This document shows, piece after piece, positions 52,517-62,105 of a DNA stretch of 64,000 bases. The DNA lies in assembly GCF_000938255.1 (NCBI RefSeq), contig NZ_JYMR01000052.1:535415-599414 (forward strand), in the 5' to 3' direction. The position numbers were made by a program, and so were the translations under genes. The notes under the pieces were generated by a model, which was given only the letters and a program-made list of their open reading frames with translations, was not told where the DNA came from and did no database searches. The DNA is from Bradyrhizobium sp. LTSP849 (GTDB taxonomy: Bacteria; Pseudomonadota; Alphaproteobacteria; Rhizobiales; Xanthobacteraceae). How positions within the stretch are numbered: the first letter of the stretch is position 1; every line of letters begins with the position of its first letter.

Positions 52517-54262
52517 ATGGCGTTCGCATTATTTCGGAAGCGTCAGCCGGATATGGCTGCGCCTGCTCCGACCCCGCTGGCTGCGCCGGCGGCCAATTCA
52601 GAGCCCGCCCCCGCCACTGATGGCGATTCGGCCCGGGAAATCCTGGAACTGCTGGAACTCGAGCTCGGCGCCATGATCCGCCAGCTCGAGCGCGCGGCCA
52701 ATTCGGTGGCCGGCGGCGCCGAAGCGACCGCGGCGACGCTTGCGGACATCCGCCAGCGCACCGACGCGCTGACCGGGCGGACCAATGCCGCACAGTCGAA
52801 CGCTTCGACCTTTGCCTATGCCGCCGACAAGTTCACCCAATCGGCGCAAGGGATCGGCGCGCAGGTTCGCGAGGCCGGCAAGCTCGCCGATGAGGCCAAC
52901 GCCGCGGCGCAAGAAGCCCGCGCCAATGTCGACCGCCTGCGCGAGTCCTCGGCCGCGATCGGCAATGTCGTCAATTTGATCGCGCAGATCGCGCGGCAGA
53001 CCACGCTGCTCGCGCTCAACTCCACCATCGAAGCCGCGCGCGCCGGCGCCGCCGGCAGGGGCTTTGCTGTAGTCGCCACCGAGGTCAAGGCGCTCGCGGT
53101 GCAGACCCAGGGCGCGACCGAAGAGATATCCAGAAAGATCGACGCGCTCCAGCGCGATGCCGCAGGCTCAGCCGATGCCGTGCATCGCATCTCGCAGGCG
53201 ATCGAGGCGATCCGCCCGGTGTTCGACACCGTCAACGGCGCGGTGGCCGAACAGAACGCCACCACCAGCGAGGTCTCCGGCAACGCGGCGAGCGCGTCGG
53301 ACTTCATCATCTCGGTCGGCGAGAGCGCCGCCGAGATCGACGCCGCGACCAAGGCGGCCGAGACCCATGGCGAGGACGTCGCCAGCGCCGGCAAGGCTGT
53401 GACCACCTTCGCGCAGAAGCTGAAATCGCGCTGCGCGGTGCTGCTCAAGCAGAGCGAGCACGACGATCGCCGCAAGACCGAGCGGCTGCCCTGCCATCTC
53501 AAGCTCGAAACCACGCGCGGCGTATTGCCCATCTATGAGATCGCGATGGACGGCGTGCTGATCGGCGGCGCGGACGCAGGCCGGTTCGCGCCGCAGACGA
53601 TCATCGACGGTACCCTCGAAGGCATCGGCGCCTGCCGCCTGCGCGTGATCGAGCAGTCCAAGACCGGCGCCCGCACGCAATTCGTCAGCCCCAACGCCGA
53701 ACTCCGCGAGAAGGTCGAAGACAAGCTCTGGTCGATCCACGAAGAGAATACCGAGCTCGTCACCCGCGCCATGGAGGCGGGCAACGCACTCACCAAGCTC
53801 TTCGAGCAGGCGGTTGCGCGCGGCGAGGTCAGGATCGACGACCTCTTCGACACCGACTACGCGGAAATCGCCGGCACCAATCCGCAGCAATACCGCACCA
53901 AATATCTGGACTGGGCAGACCGCACATTGTCGCCCTTCCAGGAAGCCTTTCTCGTCAAGGAGCCGCGCCTGGCGTTCTGCGCCATGGTCGACCGCAACGG
54001 CTTCCTGCCGGTGCACAACAAGATCTATTCGCATCCGCAGCGGCCGGGCGACGCGGCTTGGAACACGGCGAACTGCCGCAACCGGCGCATCTTCAACGAT
54101 CCGGCGGGGTTGGCCGCCGCGCGCAACCTGCGCTCGTATCTGATCCAGAGCTATGCGCGCGACATGGGCAAAGGCAATACGGTGATGATGCGCGAGATCG
54201 ACGTCCCGATCCGCGTGCAGGGCCGGCACTGGGGCGGATTCCGCACGGCTTACAAGCTTTAG
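52517..54262 (+). CDS. Soluble methyl-accepting chemotaxis protein with PilZ-like insert and C-terminal sensor domain
   Basis: A 581-residue protein without transmembrane segments. The signalling hairpin comes first: helices from about 40 to 300 with the tip ARQTTLLALNSTIEAARAG near 159-177. A PilZ-like domain follows (RRKTERLPCHLKLE near 318-331, EIAMDGVLIGG near 341-351), with the RxxxR present and the D/NxSxxG degenerate. The C-terminal 180 residues form a sensor-like domain with IAGTNPQQY, GFLPVHN, ANCRNRRIF, YARDMGKG and GRHWGGFR. Domain order is the reverse of typical receptors. ATG 52517 has AGAG 9 bases upstream. Next to a shorter paralogue. Confidence 0.9.
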   Translation: MAFALFRKRQPDMAAPAPTPLAAPAANSEPAPATDGDSAREILELLELELGAMIRQLERAANSVAGGAEATAATLADIRQRTDALTGRTNAAQSNASTFAYAADKFTQSAQGIGAQVREAGKLADEANAAAQEARANVDRLRESSAAIGNVVNLIAQIARQTTLLALNSTIEAARAGAAGRGFAVVATEVKALAVQTQGATEEISRKIDALQRDAAGSADAVHRISQAIEAIRPVFDTVNGAVAEQNATTSEVSGNAASASDFIISVGESAAEIDAATKAAETHGEDVASAGKAVTTFAQKLKSRCAVLLKQSEHDDRRKTERLPCHLKLETTRGVLPIYEIAMDGVLIGGADAGRFAPQTIIDGTLEGIGACRLRVIEQSKTGARTQFVSPNAELREKVEDKLWSIHEENTELVTRAMEAGNALTKLFEQAVARGEVRIDDLFDTDYAEIAGTNPQQYRTKYLDWADRTLSPFQEAFLVKEPRLAFCAMVDRNGFLPVHNKIYSHPQRPGDAAWNTANCRNRRIFNDPAGLAAARNLRSYLIQSYARDMGKGNTVMMREIDVPIRVQGRHWGGFRTAYKL

Positions 54263-54368
54263 TGCACGCTCAGGCAAGACGCCGGACGCGAATCACCTTC
54301 AACGTTGGAATTGGAATGGGAATGCCGCGGAGAGCCGGCGAACGGCTCTGACTGGAGAAAGCCCAAGC

Positions 54369-55793
54369 ATGTCCCTCGCGCAGCTTGCAGTCATGGACAC
54401 CGGATCGAACCGGACGCTGGCCGAACGCCTGATCGACCAGCTCGCCGACCGCATCGGCGGTCTCGGCGTCGAGCTTGCCGACATCGCCGGCAACGTCCAG
54501 GAGGTCGCAAACCGCGTCGTGAGCCAGTCGGAGCGGTTCCATCACCTTCAGGAGACGGCGGAGACCATGGTCTCCGCCAACCACGACATCGCCAATGCCT
54601 CGCAGGCGGTGCAGTCGACCACGTCGGCCGCCGTCGGTGAGATCGCCCAGTCACGCAACGCGGTCGACGCCGCGGTCAGCCACATCGCCGAGCTCGTCGC
54701 GGCGGTGGAGCGGATCGAAGCGCGCTTGAGCGCCGTCGGCTCGGCGCTGGCCCAGGTCGCAAAGGTGTCCGGCTCGATCGAGGCGATCGCCAAGCAGACC
54801 AATCTGCTCGCGCTCAACGCCACCATCGAAGCGGCGCGCGCCGGCAATGCCGGCCGCGGTTTTGCGGTGGTCGCGAGCGAGGTGAAGAACCTTGCGGAGG
54901 CCACCCGCCAGGCCACGCACCAGATCTCCGACACCGTGCGCGATCTCGACGGCCAGATCGAAGGCCTGATCGGCGAAAGCAGTGACGCCTCGCAGCGCGC
55001 GAAGACCGCCGGCGAAGGCGCCCAGCAGATCTCCGGCATCATCTCGCGCGTGCAGCAGGGCTTTGCCTCGGTGGAAGCCGAGATCGACAGCGTCACGCGC
55101 GCCGCGACCTCCAATCTCGGCCATTGCGATACTGTCATCAGCGAGCTCAACGAGCTCGCCAAGGGCGTCGACCTTTCCTCGCGCGATCTCAAGAACGCCG
55201 ATCAGCGGGTGACCAAGCTGCTCGACACCTCCGAAGGCCTGATCGCGCTGATCGCCGACAGCGGCGTAGAGACATCGGACGCGCCCTTGATACGCGCCGT
55301 CGTGGATACCGCGAAGCGGATCTCGGGCGAGTTCGAGGCCGCGATCGATCGCGGCGAGATCACGCTCGATCAGCTCATGGACGAGACCTATCGGGAGATC
55401 GCGGGCACCGATCCCAAGCAATACCTCACTAGCTACGTCGAATTCACTGACCGCGTGCTGCCCGCGATCCAGGACCCGATCCAGAAATCCGATCCCCGCA
55501 TCGTGTTCTGCGTCGCCTGGGCCAAGGGCGGCTATCTGCCGACGCACAATCCGAACTATCGCCTGCCCCAGGGCAAGGATCCGGTCTGGAATAACGCCAA
55601 TTGCCGCAACCGCCGGCTGTTCACCGATCGCGCGGTGAAAAAGGTCGCCGCGAACACAAAGCCCTTCCTGCTCCAGACCTATCGCCGCGACATGGGCGGC
55701 GGGCAATTCGTGCTGATGAAGGATTTGTCGTCACCGATCCTGGTCCGCGGCAAGCACTGGGGCGCCTTCCGGATGGGGTTCCGGCAGAGCTGA
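54369..55793 (+). CDS. Soluble methyl-accepting chemotaxis protein with C-terminal sensor domain
   Basis: A 474-residue cytoplasmic receptor. The signalling tip AKQTNLLALNATIEAARAG is at about 141-159 and the C-terminal sensor-like domain (about 305-474) shares EIAGTDPKQY, GYLPTHN, ANCRNRRLF, YRRDMGGG and GKHWGAFR with its upstream neighbour, but there is no PilZ-like part. The two genes are 106 bases apart and look like a duplication with gain or loss of the PilZ part. No cheA or cheW gene is in the window. Confidence 0.9.
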   Translation: MSLAQLAVMDTGSNRTLAERLIDQLADRIGGLGVELADIAGNVQEVANRVVSQSERFHHLQETAETMVSANHDIANASQAVQSTTSAAVGEIAQSRNAVDAAVSHIAELVAAVERIEARLSAVGSALAQVAKVSGSIEAIAKQTNLLALNATIEAARAGNAGRGFAVVASEVKNLAEATRQATHQISDTVRDLDGQIEGLIGESSDASQRAKTAGEGAQQISGIISRVQQGFASVEAEIDSVTRAATSNLGHCDTVISELNELAKGVDLSSRDLKNADQRVTKLLDTSEGLIALIADSGVETSDAPLIRAVVDTAKRISGEFEAAIDRGEITLDQLMDETYREIAGTDPKQYLTSYVEFTDRVLPAIQDPIQKSDPRIVFCVAWAKGGYLPTHNPNYRLPQGKDPVWNNANCRNRRLFTDRAVKKVAANTKPFLLQTYRRDMGGGQFVLMKDLSSPILVRGKHWGAFRMGFRQS

Positions 55794-56159
55794 TGACCGC
55801 AACGACGCGCCTCGCGCGACGGCGCTCTCGCCTCCCTGAATCAAAAACGTAGAAAACAACCCCATGCACAGTAGCCGGGGCGTGCGGAATCAATAGCTTA
55901 GCACCTGATGGGATGAGACCCGCCTAGCGCCCCCACGGAGGCGCGTTCGCTCCCCCCAGGCTGTGCAAAAACCTGATCAGGAGATGGCGCCGCCACGACC
56001 GCTGTCTGGTAAGCCGACCTCCTGAAATTCGCTTGGGGGGTGGAAAGGGGACGTCGAAGCCCTTGCCGCTTCCGGACCTCGGATTATGACTTAGCCCGCG
56101 TGGATTCTCATGGACGGGCCCCGGGCAAGCAGCACCGCTGACAGTAGACAGTAAATCCA
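55794..56159. other. Intergenic region after the chemoreceptor genes
   Basis: About 366 bases. Frames through it (minus strand to 56514, for example) are shadows or lack start signals. Short C- and G-runs (CGCCCCCACGGAGGCGCG near 55928, CTTGGGGGGTGGAAAGGGG near 56032) stand out but form no clear hairpin. It may hold remains of a mobile element; I see nothing that can be named. Confidence 0.3.
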
Positions 56160-56753
56160 TTACTGCTCCTTCTTGAACAGGTCCTGGAAGATCAGCTGGC
56201 CCCAAGTGCGGCCGCGTGCGTGCACCAGCGCGCCACCCTCGTTGAGCTTTCCCAGCTTGACGGGTGCGAACCCGAGTTGTTTGGCCAAGGCCGCCACGGG
56301 AGCGGTCGCGTCCTCGTCGTCGCTCGACAGGAAGACGACGCGGTGGCCGCCCTCGACGATCGGATCGGCAGCCAGTTTGGCCGCACCCAGGTGATTGAAA
56401 CCCTTCACGAGCTTGGCACCGGTGAACGCCTTCGCGACGACGGCGGAGGACAGAAGACCGTCCAGCTCTTCTCCAAACCCGTTGGTCGCGTCGATGATCG
56501 TCTTGCCTCTCCAACTCGGCAGGGCCTTCGCAACCTCGCGATGCTCTCCGAACGGGACCGCCAGGATGATGGTGTCGGCCTCGAGTGCTTCCCGCAGCGA
56601 CTTGGCGACGACCGTGGGTCCAATCGCCCGAGCCTGTGGCGCCAACGCCTCGGGCGGCCGGCGGCTCGCGACTGTTACGTCGATGTTCTTACGGGCGAAG
56701 GCGTGGGCGAGGGCCTGGCCTATCTTGCCGAATCCTACAATTGCGTAGCTCAT
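56160..56753 (-). CDS. NADPH-dependent F420 reductase-like protein
   Basis: A 197-residue Rossmann protein: SYAIVGFGKIGQALAHAFARK (2-22), VASRRPPEAL, DTIILAVPFGEHREVAKAL and TIIDATNGFG match the NADP oxidoreductase, coenzyme F420-dependent family. Actual F420 use is unlikely in this type of organism; many members are of unknown substrate. GGAGAA precedes ATG 56753. It lies 43 bases downstream of an SDR gene on the same strand. Confidence 0.88.
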   Translation of the reverse strand: MSYAIVGFGKIGQALAHAFARKNIDVTVASRRPPEALAPQARAIGPTVVAKSLREALEADTIILAVPFGEHREVAKALPSWRGKTIIDATNGFGEELDGLLSSAVVAKAFTGAKLVKGFNHLGAAKLAADPIVEGGHRVVFLSSDDEDATAPVAALAKQLGFAPVKLGKLNEGGALVHARGRTWGQLIFQDLFKKEQ

Positions 56754-56796
56754 AATGCTTCTCCGATTTCGTGTTGATATTGATTGCCCCGAGCCT

Positions 56797-57531
56797 TCAG
56801 ATGGCCGAGAAGCCGCCGTCGACAGACAACTCCACCCCATTCACGAAGCTGGAATCGTCCGAAGCCAGAAACAGCGCGACCGCCGCGATTTCCTCGGGAC
56901 GACCCATCGTTCCACTGGGGATCAGCGACTCGAACATCCGCTTCGCTTCCTCGGTGAGAACCTGGTCCTGCATCGGTGTGGCGATCGGCCCCGGGCTCAG
57001 CACGTTCACCCGGATATTCCTGCCCTTCAGTTCGTTGAGCCACGTGCGTGCGAACGAGCGCAACGCCGCCTTGCTCGCCGCATACACGCCGTAACCGGGA
57101 AAACCTTTCACCGAAGCAACCGACCCGGTCATGAAGATCGATCCGCCATCGCGGAACAGCGGCAACGCCTTCTGAACCGTAAACAGCGCGCCGCGCGTGT
57201 TCAGGCCGAAGGCCGCATCGAAATGCTGCTCGGTAATCTCACCCAATGGGACGGCTTCGCCCATGCCGGCGCTCGCGTACAGGACGTCGATCTTGCCCTT
57301 GTCGCGCTTGACCGTATCAAACAGGCGGTCGAGGTCGTCGAGATTGGCCGCGTCACCGCGCACGCCGGTCACGTTCCGGCCAATCAGCTTGACGGCCTCG
57401 TCGAGCGCCTCCTGCCTCCGGCCCGTGATGAAGACATAGGCGCCTTCTTCAACGAACCGCTTGGCGCTCGCCAGCGCCATGCCGCTCGATCCACCCGTGA
57501 CGACTGCAACCTTACCCTCAAGCTTTCCCAT
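56797..57531 (-). CDS. SDR family oxidoreductase
   Basis: A 244-residue classical SDR: TGGSSGMALASAKRFVEEG (12-30), YASAGMGEAVPLGE in place of the usual NNAG, TGSVASVKGFPGYGVYAASKAAL with the catalytic Ser, Tyr and Lys, and SPGPIATPM. Operon with the F420-reductase-like gene; divergent from a LysR gene that begins 269 bases away. Confidence 0.9.
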   Translation of the reverse strand: MGKLEGKVAVVTGGSSGMALASAKRFVEEGAYVFITGRRQEALDEAVKLIGRNVTGVRGDAANLDDLDRLFDTVKRDKGKIDVLYASAGMGEAVPLGEITEQHFDAAFGLNTRGALFTVQKALPLFRDGGSIFMTGSVASVKGFPGYGVYAASKAALRSFARTWLNELKGRNIRVNVLSPGPIATPMQDQVLTEEAKRMFESLIPSGTMGRPEEIAAVALFLASDDSSFVNGVELSVDGGFSAI

Positions 57532-57799
57532 GACTTCTCCTTTCGTGGTGTCGGGACAGCATCTGCCCCCGAGAGCCTCGACATGGGTCTGCCGGCGTCA
57601 GGCGTTGAGTGCGGAAGCGCGCACATCGGTGGTGCGAAATCGAACCGGATGGGCGGCTGACGCCAGCCGCGATGATCGGCGTCCGCCGTTCGGAATTGGG
57701 CCGCGCTTGTCGGCATAGGCTATGATGACCGCCCGTGCTGCTGTTCGATGTGCTAGATGCGGGCTTTGGAAGGCGCACCGCGCGGTGCGGGATTGCACC

Positions 57800-58696
57800 A
57801 TGATCGACTGGGATGACGTTCGCTACTTTCTTGCCGTCGCGCGCGGGGGCTCGGTGCGGGCTGCCGCCGAGCGCCTCGGTGTGAACCACGCGACCGTGCT
57901 GCGACGCATCGCCCAACTCGAGGAACGCCTCGGGGTCCAGATGTTCGAAAAGCTGCCTTCGGGCTACCGCCTGACGGCTGCGGGCGAGGAGGTCCTCGAA
58001 TTCGCGGACCAGATGGAAGCGTCGTCGCACCAGCTGGAGACGCGCGTCTTCGGGCGTGATCAGAGCGTGCGCGGGCGTCTGCGGGTGACGCTGGCGCCGC
58101 CGCTTGCGACACACCTGCTCATGCCGGACTTCGCCGATTTCGCGCGTCTGCATCCGGACATCGAGATGGACATCCTGTCGTTCGGCGAGCTGGCAAATCT
58201 GACCAACCGGGAGGCCGACGCCGCGATCCGCGTCGTCTACGACCGCAAAACCCTACCGCTCAATCTTCACGGCCTGAAGGGACCGGAGCTGTTCGGCGGT
58301 GTCTACATGTCCAGGGATCGACTAGCTGCGTGGCGTGCGGGCGCGCCTGATCCCATCCGGTGGATCGTCATCAGCATTCATGGGATTCCGGATTGGGCGA
58401 GCGAGGGTGAGGTTCGCATCACGGGGGTTCCATTCAGGACCAGTGACGCCGGGGCACAGATCGTCGCTGTACGGCAAGGGCTCGGGATCACGACACTGCC
58501 GTGCTTCGTCGGCGATGCCGACCCCCTGCTGGTGAGGGTGCCGGGCACCGACCTGCACATGTACGGAACGCTCTGGCTTCTCACACAGGGCGAGACACGC
58601 AAGACAAAGCGCGTGCGGCTCTTCACGGAGTTCGTATCCCGCAGGCTCGCCGCGTACGCGCCGCTTCTCGCGGGGCTGTCCGTATCGCGCGACTAA
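57800..58696 (+). CDS. LysR family transcriptional regulator
   Basis: A 298-residue regulator of the type lacking a dimer-helix glycine motif, with start IDWDDVRYFLAVARGGSVRAAAE and LGVNHATVLRRIAQLEERLG. ATG 57800 matches the usual beginning of this clade; upstream frames from 57722 are not needed. Divergent from the SDR/F420-reductase-like pair, which it probably controls, a layout common for quinone- or aldehyde-responsive pairs. Confidence 0.9.
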   Translation: MIDWDDVRYFLAVARGGSVRAAAERLGVNHATVLRRIAQLEERLGVQMFEKLPSGYRLTAAGEEVLEFADQMEASSHQLETRVFGRDQSVRGRLRVTLAPPLATHLLMPDFADFARLHPDIEMDILSFGELANLTNREADAAIRVVYDRKTLPLNLHGLKGPELFGGVYMSRDRLAAWRAGAPDPIRWIVISIHGIPDWASEGEVRITGVPFRTSDAGAQIVAVRQGLGITTLPCFVGDADPLLVRVPGTDLHMYGTLWLLTQGETRKTKRVRLFTEFVSRRLAAYAPLLAGLSVSRD

Positions 58697-59457
58697 CGCG
58701 CAGCAGGTCGCCGGCGACGCTTGCGACACCATCCGCTGTCCGGCCGGAGAGACCCTTCGTCCGTCTGGTCTACACATCCGGAACCGGGCGATCCGATATC
58801 GCACGTCGGCCTGCCCGAGCTGCAGGTTGAAGCCGCGATGTACGCCCGGTGTCCAGCGCACCATCCATAGGTTGGTCGATCTGGGCGCTCTGGACCGAAT
58901 GGAGGCGAGAATTTGCGCCGACCCCAGCTTGATGACGATCCGACGATGTACCGTTGAGCGCCCCGCAAGGGGGGAGGGAACGGAAAGAGCTGTGCCGTCG
59001 GCCGAACTCGACCAGACTTCAACCCATCACGCTGCAGGCGCCTGGTGTAGCCGTTGACCCGTCGGGCAAAACAGGAGCACGATGCCATCATCGGGCACGT
59101 TGGCTTTTTGCGTCATTGCGATTGATATCGTCAGGCGCGATGTCCTCGCTCGCACCCGACTTTCCCAATCGCACGAATTTCGTCATCGCATGATTTTGCG
59201 CATTCGCACGATCATCTGCGGCCGTCACCAGCGCATCTGACGAAAACGCGTCAAAACATGACGATTATCATCTCAATTAGCCCAAAAGCGTAGCACGTAG
59301 CGCCGCACAAAGTCGTGAACGTCATGGCCTGACGCGTCAGTCGCGCAAATATGCATTGCTGAAATTTCGATGCTTCATCGTTTGCATCGGTATAATTGTG
59401 GTCGCGCCAATTCGCCGACCTGATCGCCGTAAGCGATCGCCAGGCAAGGAGATGCAT
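58697..59457. other. Long intergenic region before the molybdenum hydroxylase operon
   Basis: About 760 bases. No gene is convincing; a minus-strand frame at 58693-59091 has no family likeness. From about 59100 the sequence becomes AT-richer, with repeated TGACG/CGTCA words (59236, 59249-59262) and a perfect 12-base palindrome CTGACGCGTCAG at 59329-59340, which is 117 bases before the first gene and could be a regulator site. Confidence 0.45.
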
Positions 59458-59922
59458 ATGGCAACTGTTCTCACCATCAACGGCGAGACGAAATCCTTCG
59501 ATGCGCCGCCCGAAATGCCGCTGCTCTGGGTGCTGCGCGACATCCTGGGGATGACCGGCACCAAATTCGGCTGCGGCATCGCGCAATGCGGCGCCTGCAC
59601 GGTGCATGTCGACGGCAAGGCCGTGCGCTCCTGCGTGCTGCCGGTCAGCGCGGTCGCAAACCGCGCGATCACCACCATCGAACATGTCGGCACCACGCCG
59701 TCGGGCGCGAAGGTCCAGAAGGCCTGGCTCGATGCCGAAGTGATCCAGTGCGGCTATTGCCAATCCGGCCAGATCATGTCGGCCGCGGCGTTGCTGGCGG
59801 CAACGCCCAACCCTGACGATTCCGACATCGACGCCGCGATGGCCGGCAACATTTGCCGCTGCGGCACCTATGTGCGCATCCGCGAGGCCATCAAGCTGGC
59901 CGCCTCCGGCCGTCAGTCGTGA
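59458..59922 (+). CDS. (2Fe-2S)-binding subunit of a molybdenum hydroxylase (IorA-like)
   Basis: A 154-residue protein with two clusters: plant ferredoxin-type GCGIAQCGACTVHVDGKAVRSC (part, near 42-62) and the C-terminal four-helix domain CGYCQSGQIM and CRCGTYVRIREA. AGGAG 6 bases upstream fixes the ATG at 59458. It carries electrons from the molybdenum subunit to the cytochrome. No signal of its own; it would be exported with the large subunit. Confidence 0.92.
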   Translation: MATVLTINGETKSFDAPPEMPLLWVLRDILGMTGTKFGCGIAQCGACTVHVDGKAVRSCVLPVSAVANRAITTIEHVGTTPSGAKVQKAWLDAEVIQCGYCQSGQIMSAAALLAATPNPDDSDIDAAMAGNICRCGTYVRIREAIKLAASGRQS

Positions 59923-59930
59923 GGCCCGCT

Positions 59931-62105
59931 ATGATCACAGAGAAGACTCTTCCGAACGTTTCCCGCCGCACGCTGCTGACCGGCGGTCTCGCCACCGGTT
60001 TCCTGCTTGCCTTCCATCTGCCGTTGCGCGCCGCCGTCAACGAGCCGGTTCAGCGCGATGCGACCGACGGCAAGTTCGCACCCAACGCCTTCATCCGCAT
60101 CGACGAGACCGGCCGCACCGTTCTCATGATGCCGCAGGTCGAAATGGGCCAGGGCACCTACACCTCGATCTCGGCAGTGCTCGCCGAGGAGCTCGACGCC
60201 GACTGGAGCAAGGTCGAGGTGCAGCACGCCCCGCCCAACGACAAGCTCTACGCCAATCCGACCTTCGGCCTCCAGGTCACCGGCAACTCCAACTCGATCC
60301 GCGCATGGTGGATGCCGCTGCGCAAGGCCGGCGCCACCGCGCGCGCGATGCTGGTGCAGGCCGCGGCCAGCCAATGGGGCGTTGACGCCGCAAGCTGCAC
60401 GGCATCAAAGGGCGAGGTCGCGCATGCCGCAAGCGGCCGCAAGCTCGGCTATGGCGAGTTGGCGCTCGCCGCGCAGGGCCAGACGCCGCCCAAGGACGCC
60501 GCGGTCAAGGACCCCAAGGACTTCGTCCTCATCGGCCAGCCGCTGAAGCGACTCGACACGCCGGACAAGGTCAACGGCAAGGCGCTCTACGGCATCGACG
60601 CGATCCTGCCCGGGATGAAGATCGCCGCGATAGCCAATTGCCCGGTATTCGGCGGCAAGGTCGGGAAGGTCGACGACAGCGCCGCGATGAAAATTGCCGG
60701 CGTGCGCAAGGTTGTCGTGCTCGACGACGCCGTCGCCGTGATCGGTGATCACATGTGGGCGGCAAAGAAAGGTCTCGAAGCGCTCAAGATCGAGTGGAAC
60801 GAAGGCCCGCACGCAGGGATCAGTACCAAAGACATCTGGCAGGACCTGCGCGATGCCAGCGCCAAGGATGGAGTGGTCGCGAAGTCCACCGGCGACATCG
60901 CCAAGGCGCTCGCAACCGGCGACAAGTTCGAGGCAAGCTTCGAACTGCCGTTCCTCGCGCACGCCTCGATGGAGCCGATCAACGCCACCGTCCACGTCAG
61001 GCCGGATGCCTGCGAGATCTGGACCGGCACGCAGATCATGACGCGCGTGCAATCGGAGGCCGCGAAGGCGGCCGGCGTTCCCGCTGACAAGGTGATCGTC
61101 AACCAGCACCTGCTCGGCGGCGGCTTTGGGCGCAAGCTCGAGCCGGACATGGTGGTCGCGGCGGTGAAGATCGCCAGGCAGGTCGACTATCCCGTCAAGG
61201 TGATATGGACCCGCGAGGAGGACATCCAGCACGACGTCTACCGCCCGGTCTATCGCGACCAGGTCACGGCAACGCTGGTCGACGGCAAGGTCGCGGCCTG
61301 GAAGTACAAGATCGCGGGCTCGGCGATCCTGGCGCGCTGGCTGCCGCCGGCGTTCCAGAAGGGCATCGACATCGACGCGATCGATGCCGCGGTCGATGCG
61401 CCCTACGACTTCGCCAACTTCCACGTCGAATATGTCCGTGCTGAACCGCCGGCGGTGCCGACCGGCTTCTGGCGTGGCGTCGGTCCGAACAACAACGTGT
61501 TCGCCATCGAATGCGCGATGGATGAGCTGGCGCGCAAAGCCGGCAAGGATCCGATCGACTTCCGGAAGTCCATGCTGACCAAGAACCCGCGCATGCTCTC
61601 CGTGCTCAACCAAGTGGCTGAAAAATCCGGCTGGGGCCAGCCGCTGCCGGCGCGCGTCGGCCGCGGCGTTTGCGTACAGCCGTCATTCGCGAGCTTCATC
61701 GCGACCGTGGTGGAAGCGGAGATCGACGACATCGGCGAGATCGTGCTCCGCCGCATCACCTCGGTCGTCGACACCGGCATCGCCGTCAACCCCGATACGG
61801 TAAAGGCGCAGATCGAGGGCGGATTGATTTTCGGCCTCACCGCCGCACTCTATGGCGAAATCACCATCGACAAGGGTCGCGTGCAGCAGTCGAACTTCCA
61901 CGACTACCGCATGATGCGCATCAACGAGACGCCGAAGATCGACGTCACCGTGGTCAAGAGCGGCGAAGCGCCCGGCGGCATCGGTGAGGCCGGCGTCAAC
62001 GCCGGACCGCCGGCGCTGCGCAACGCGATTTACGCCGCAACCGGCGTGGCGCTGCGGCGCCTGCCGATCGACCGCAAACTCCTGGCTGCCGGGAGGAAGG
62101 CATGA
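59931..62105 (+). CDS. Molybdenum cofactor-binding large subunit (IorB/aldehyde dehydrogenase-like)
   Basis: A 724-residue subunit of the xanthine oxidase family. The N-terminal VSRRTLLTGGLATGFLLAF is a twin-arginine signal, so the complex is periplasmic. Cofactor and substrate stretches include QVEMGQGTYTSI near 70, LLGGGFGRKLEPDM near 390 and GGIGEAGVNAG near 685, which holds the catalytic Glu. Start 59931 lies 8 bases after the small subunit stop. Its stop overlaps the cytochrome gene. Members oxidise isoquinoline, nicotinate or aldehydes; the substrate is not known here. Confidence 0.92.
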   Translation: MITEKTLPNVSRRTLLTGGLATGFLLAFHLPLRAAVNEPVQRDATDGKFAPNAFIRIDETGRTVLMMPQVEMGQGTYTSISAVLAEELDADWSKVEVQHAPPNDKLYANPTFGLQVTGNSNSIRAWWMPLRKAGATARAMLVQAAASQWGVDAASCTASKGEVAHAASGRKLGYGELALAAQGQTPPKDAAVKDPKDFVLIGQPLKRLDTPDKVNGKALYGIDAILPGMKIAAIANCPVFGGKVGKVDDSAAMKIAGVRKVVVLDDAVAVIGDHMWAAKKGLEALKIEWNEGPHAGISTKDIWQDLRDASAKDGVVAKSTGDIAKALATGDKFEASFELPFLAHASMEPINATVHVRPDACEIWTGTQIMTRVQSEAAKAAGVPADKVIVNQHLLGGGFGRKLEPDMVVAAVKIARQVDYPVKVIWTREEDIQHDVYRPVYRDQVTATLVDGKVAAWKYKIAGSAILARWLPPAFQKGIDIDAIDAAVDAPYDFANFHVEYVRAEPPAVPTGFWRGVGPNNNVFAIECAMDELARKAGKDPIDFRKSMLTKNPRMLSVLNQVAEKSGWGQPLPARVGRGVCVQPSFASFIATVVEAEIDDIGEIVLRRITSVVDTGIAVNPDTVKAQIEGGLIFGLTAALYGEITIDKGRVQQSNFHDYRMMRINETPKIDVTVVKSGEAPGGIGEAGVNAGPPALRNAIYAATGVALRRLPIDRKLLAAGRKA

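Noticed and set aside
55924..56514. Minus-strand coding frame after the chemoreceptors
   Set aside because: It overlaps the F420-reductase-like gene in another frame, lacks a ribosome site, and has Arg/Gly-rich shadow composition.
58693..59091. Minus-strand frame of 132 codons in the long gap
   Set aside because: Cys/Arg/Ser-rich with no recognisable family, no ribosome site, and overlapping the LysR stop.
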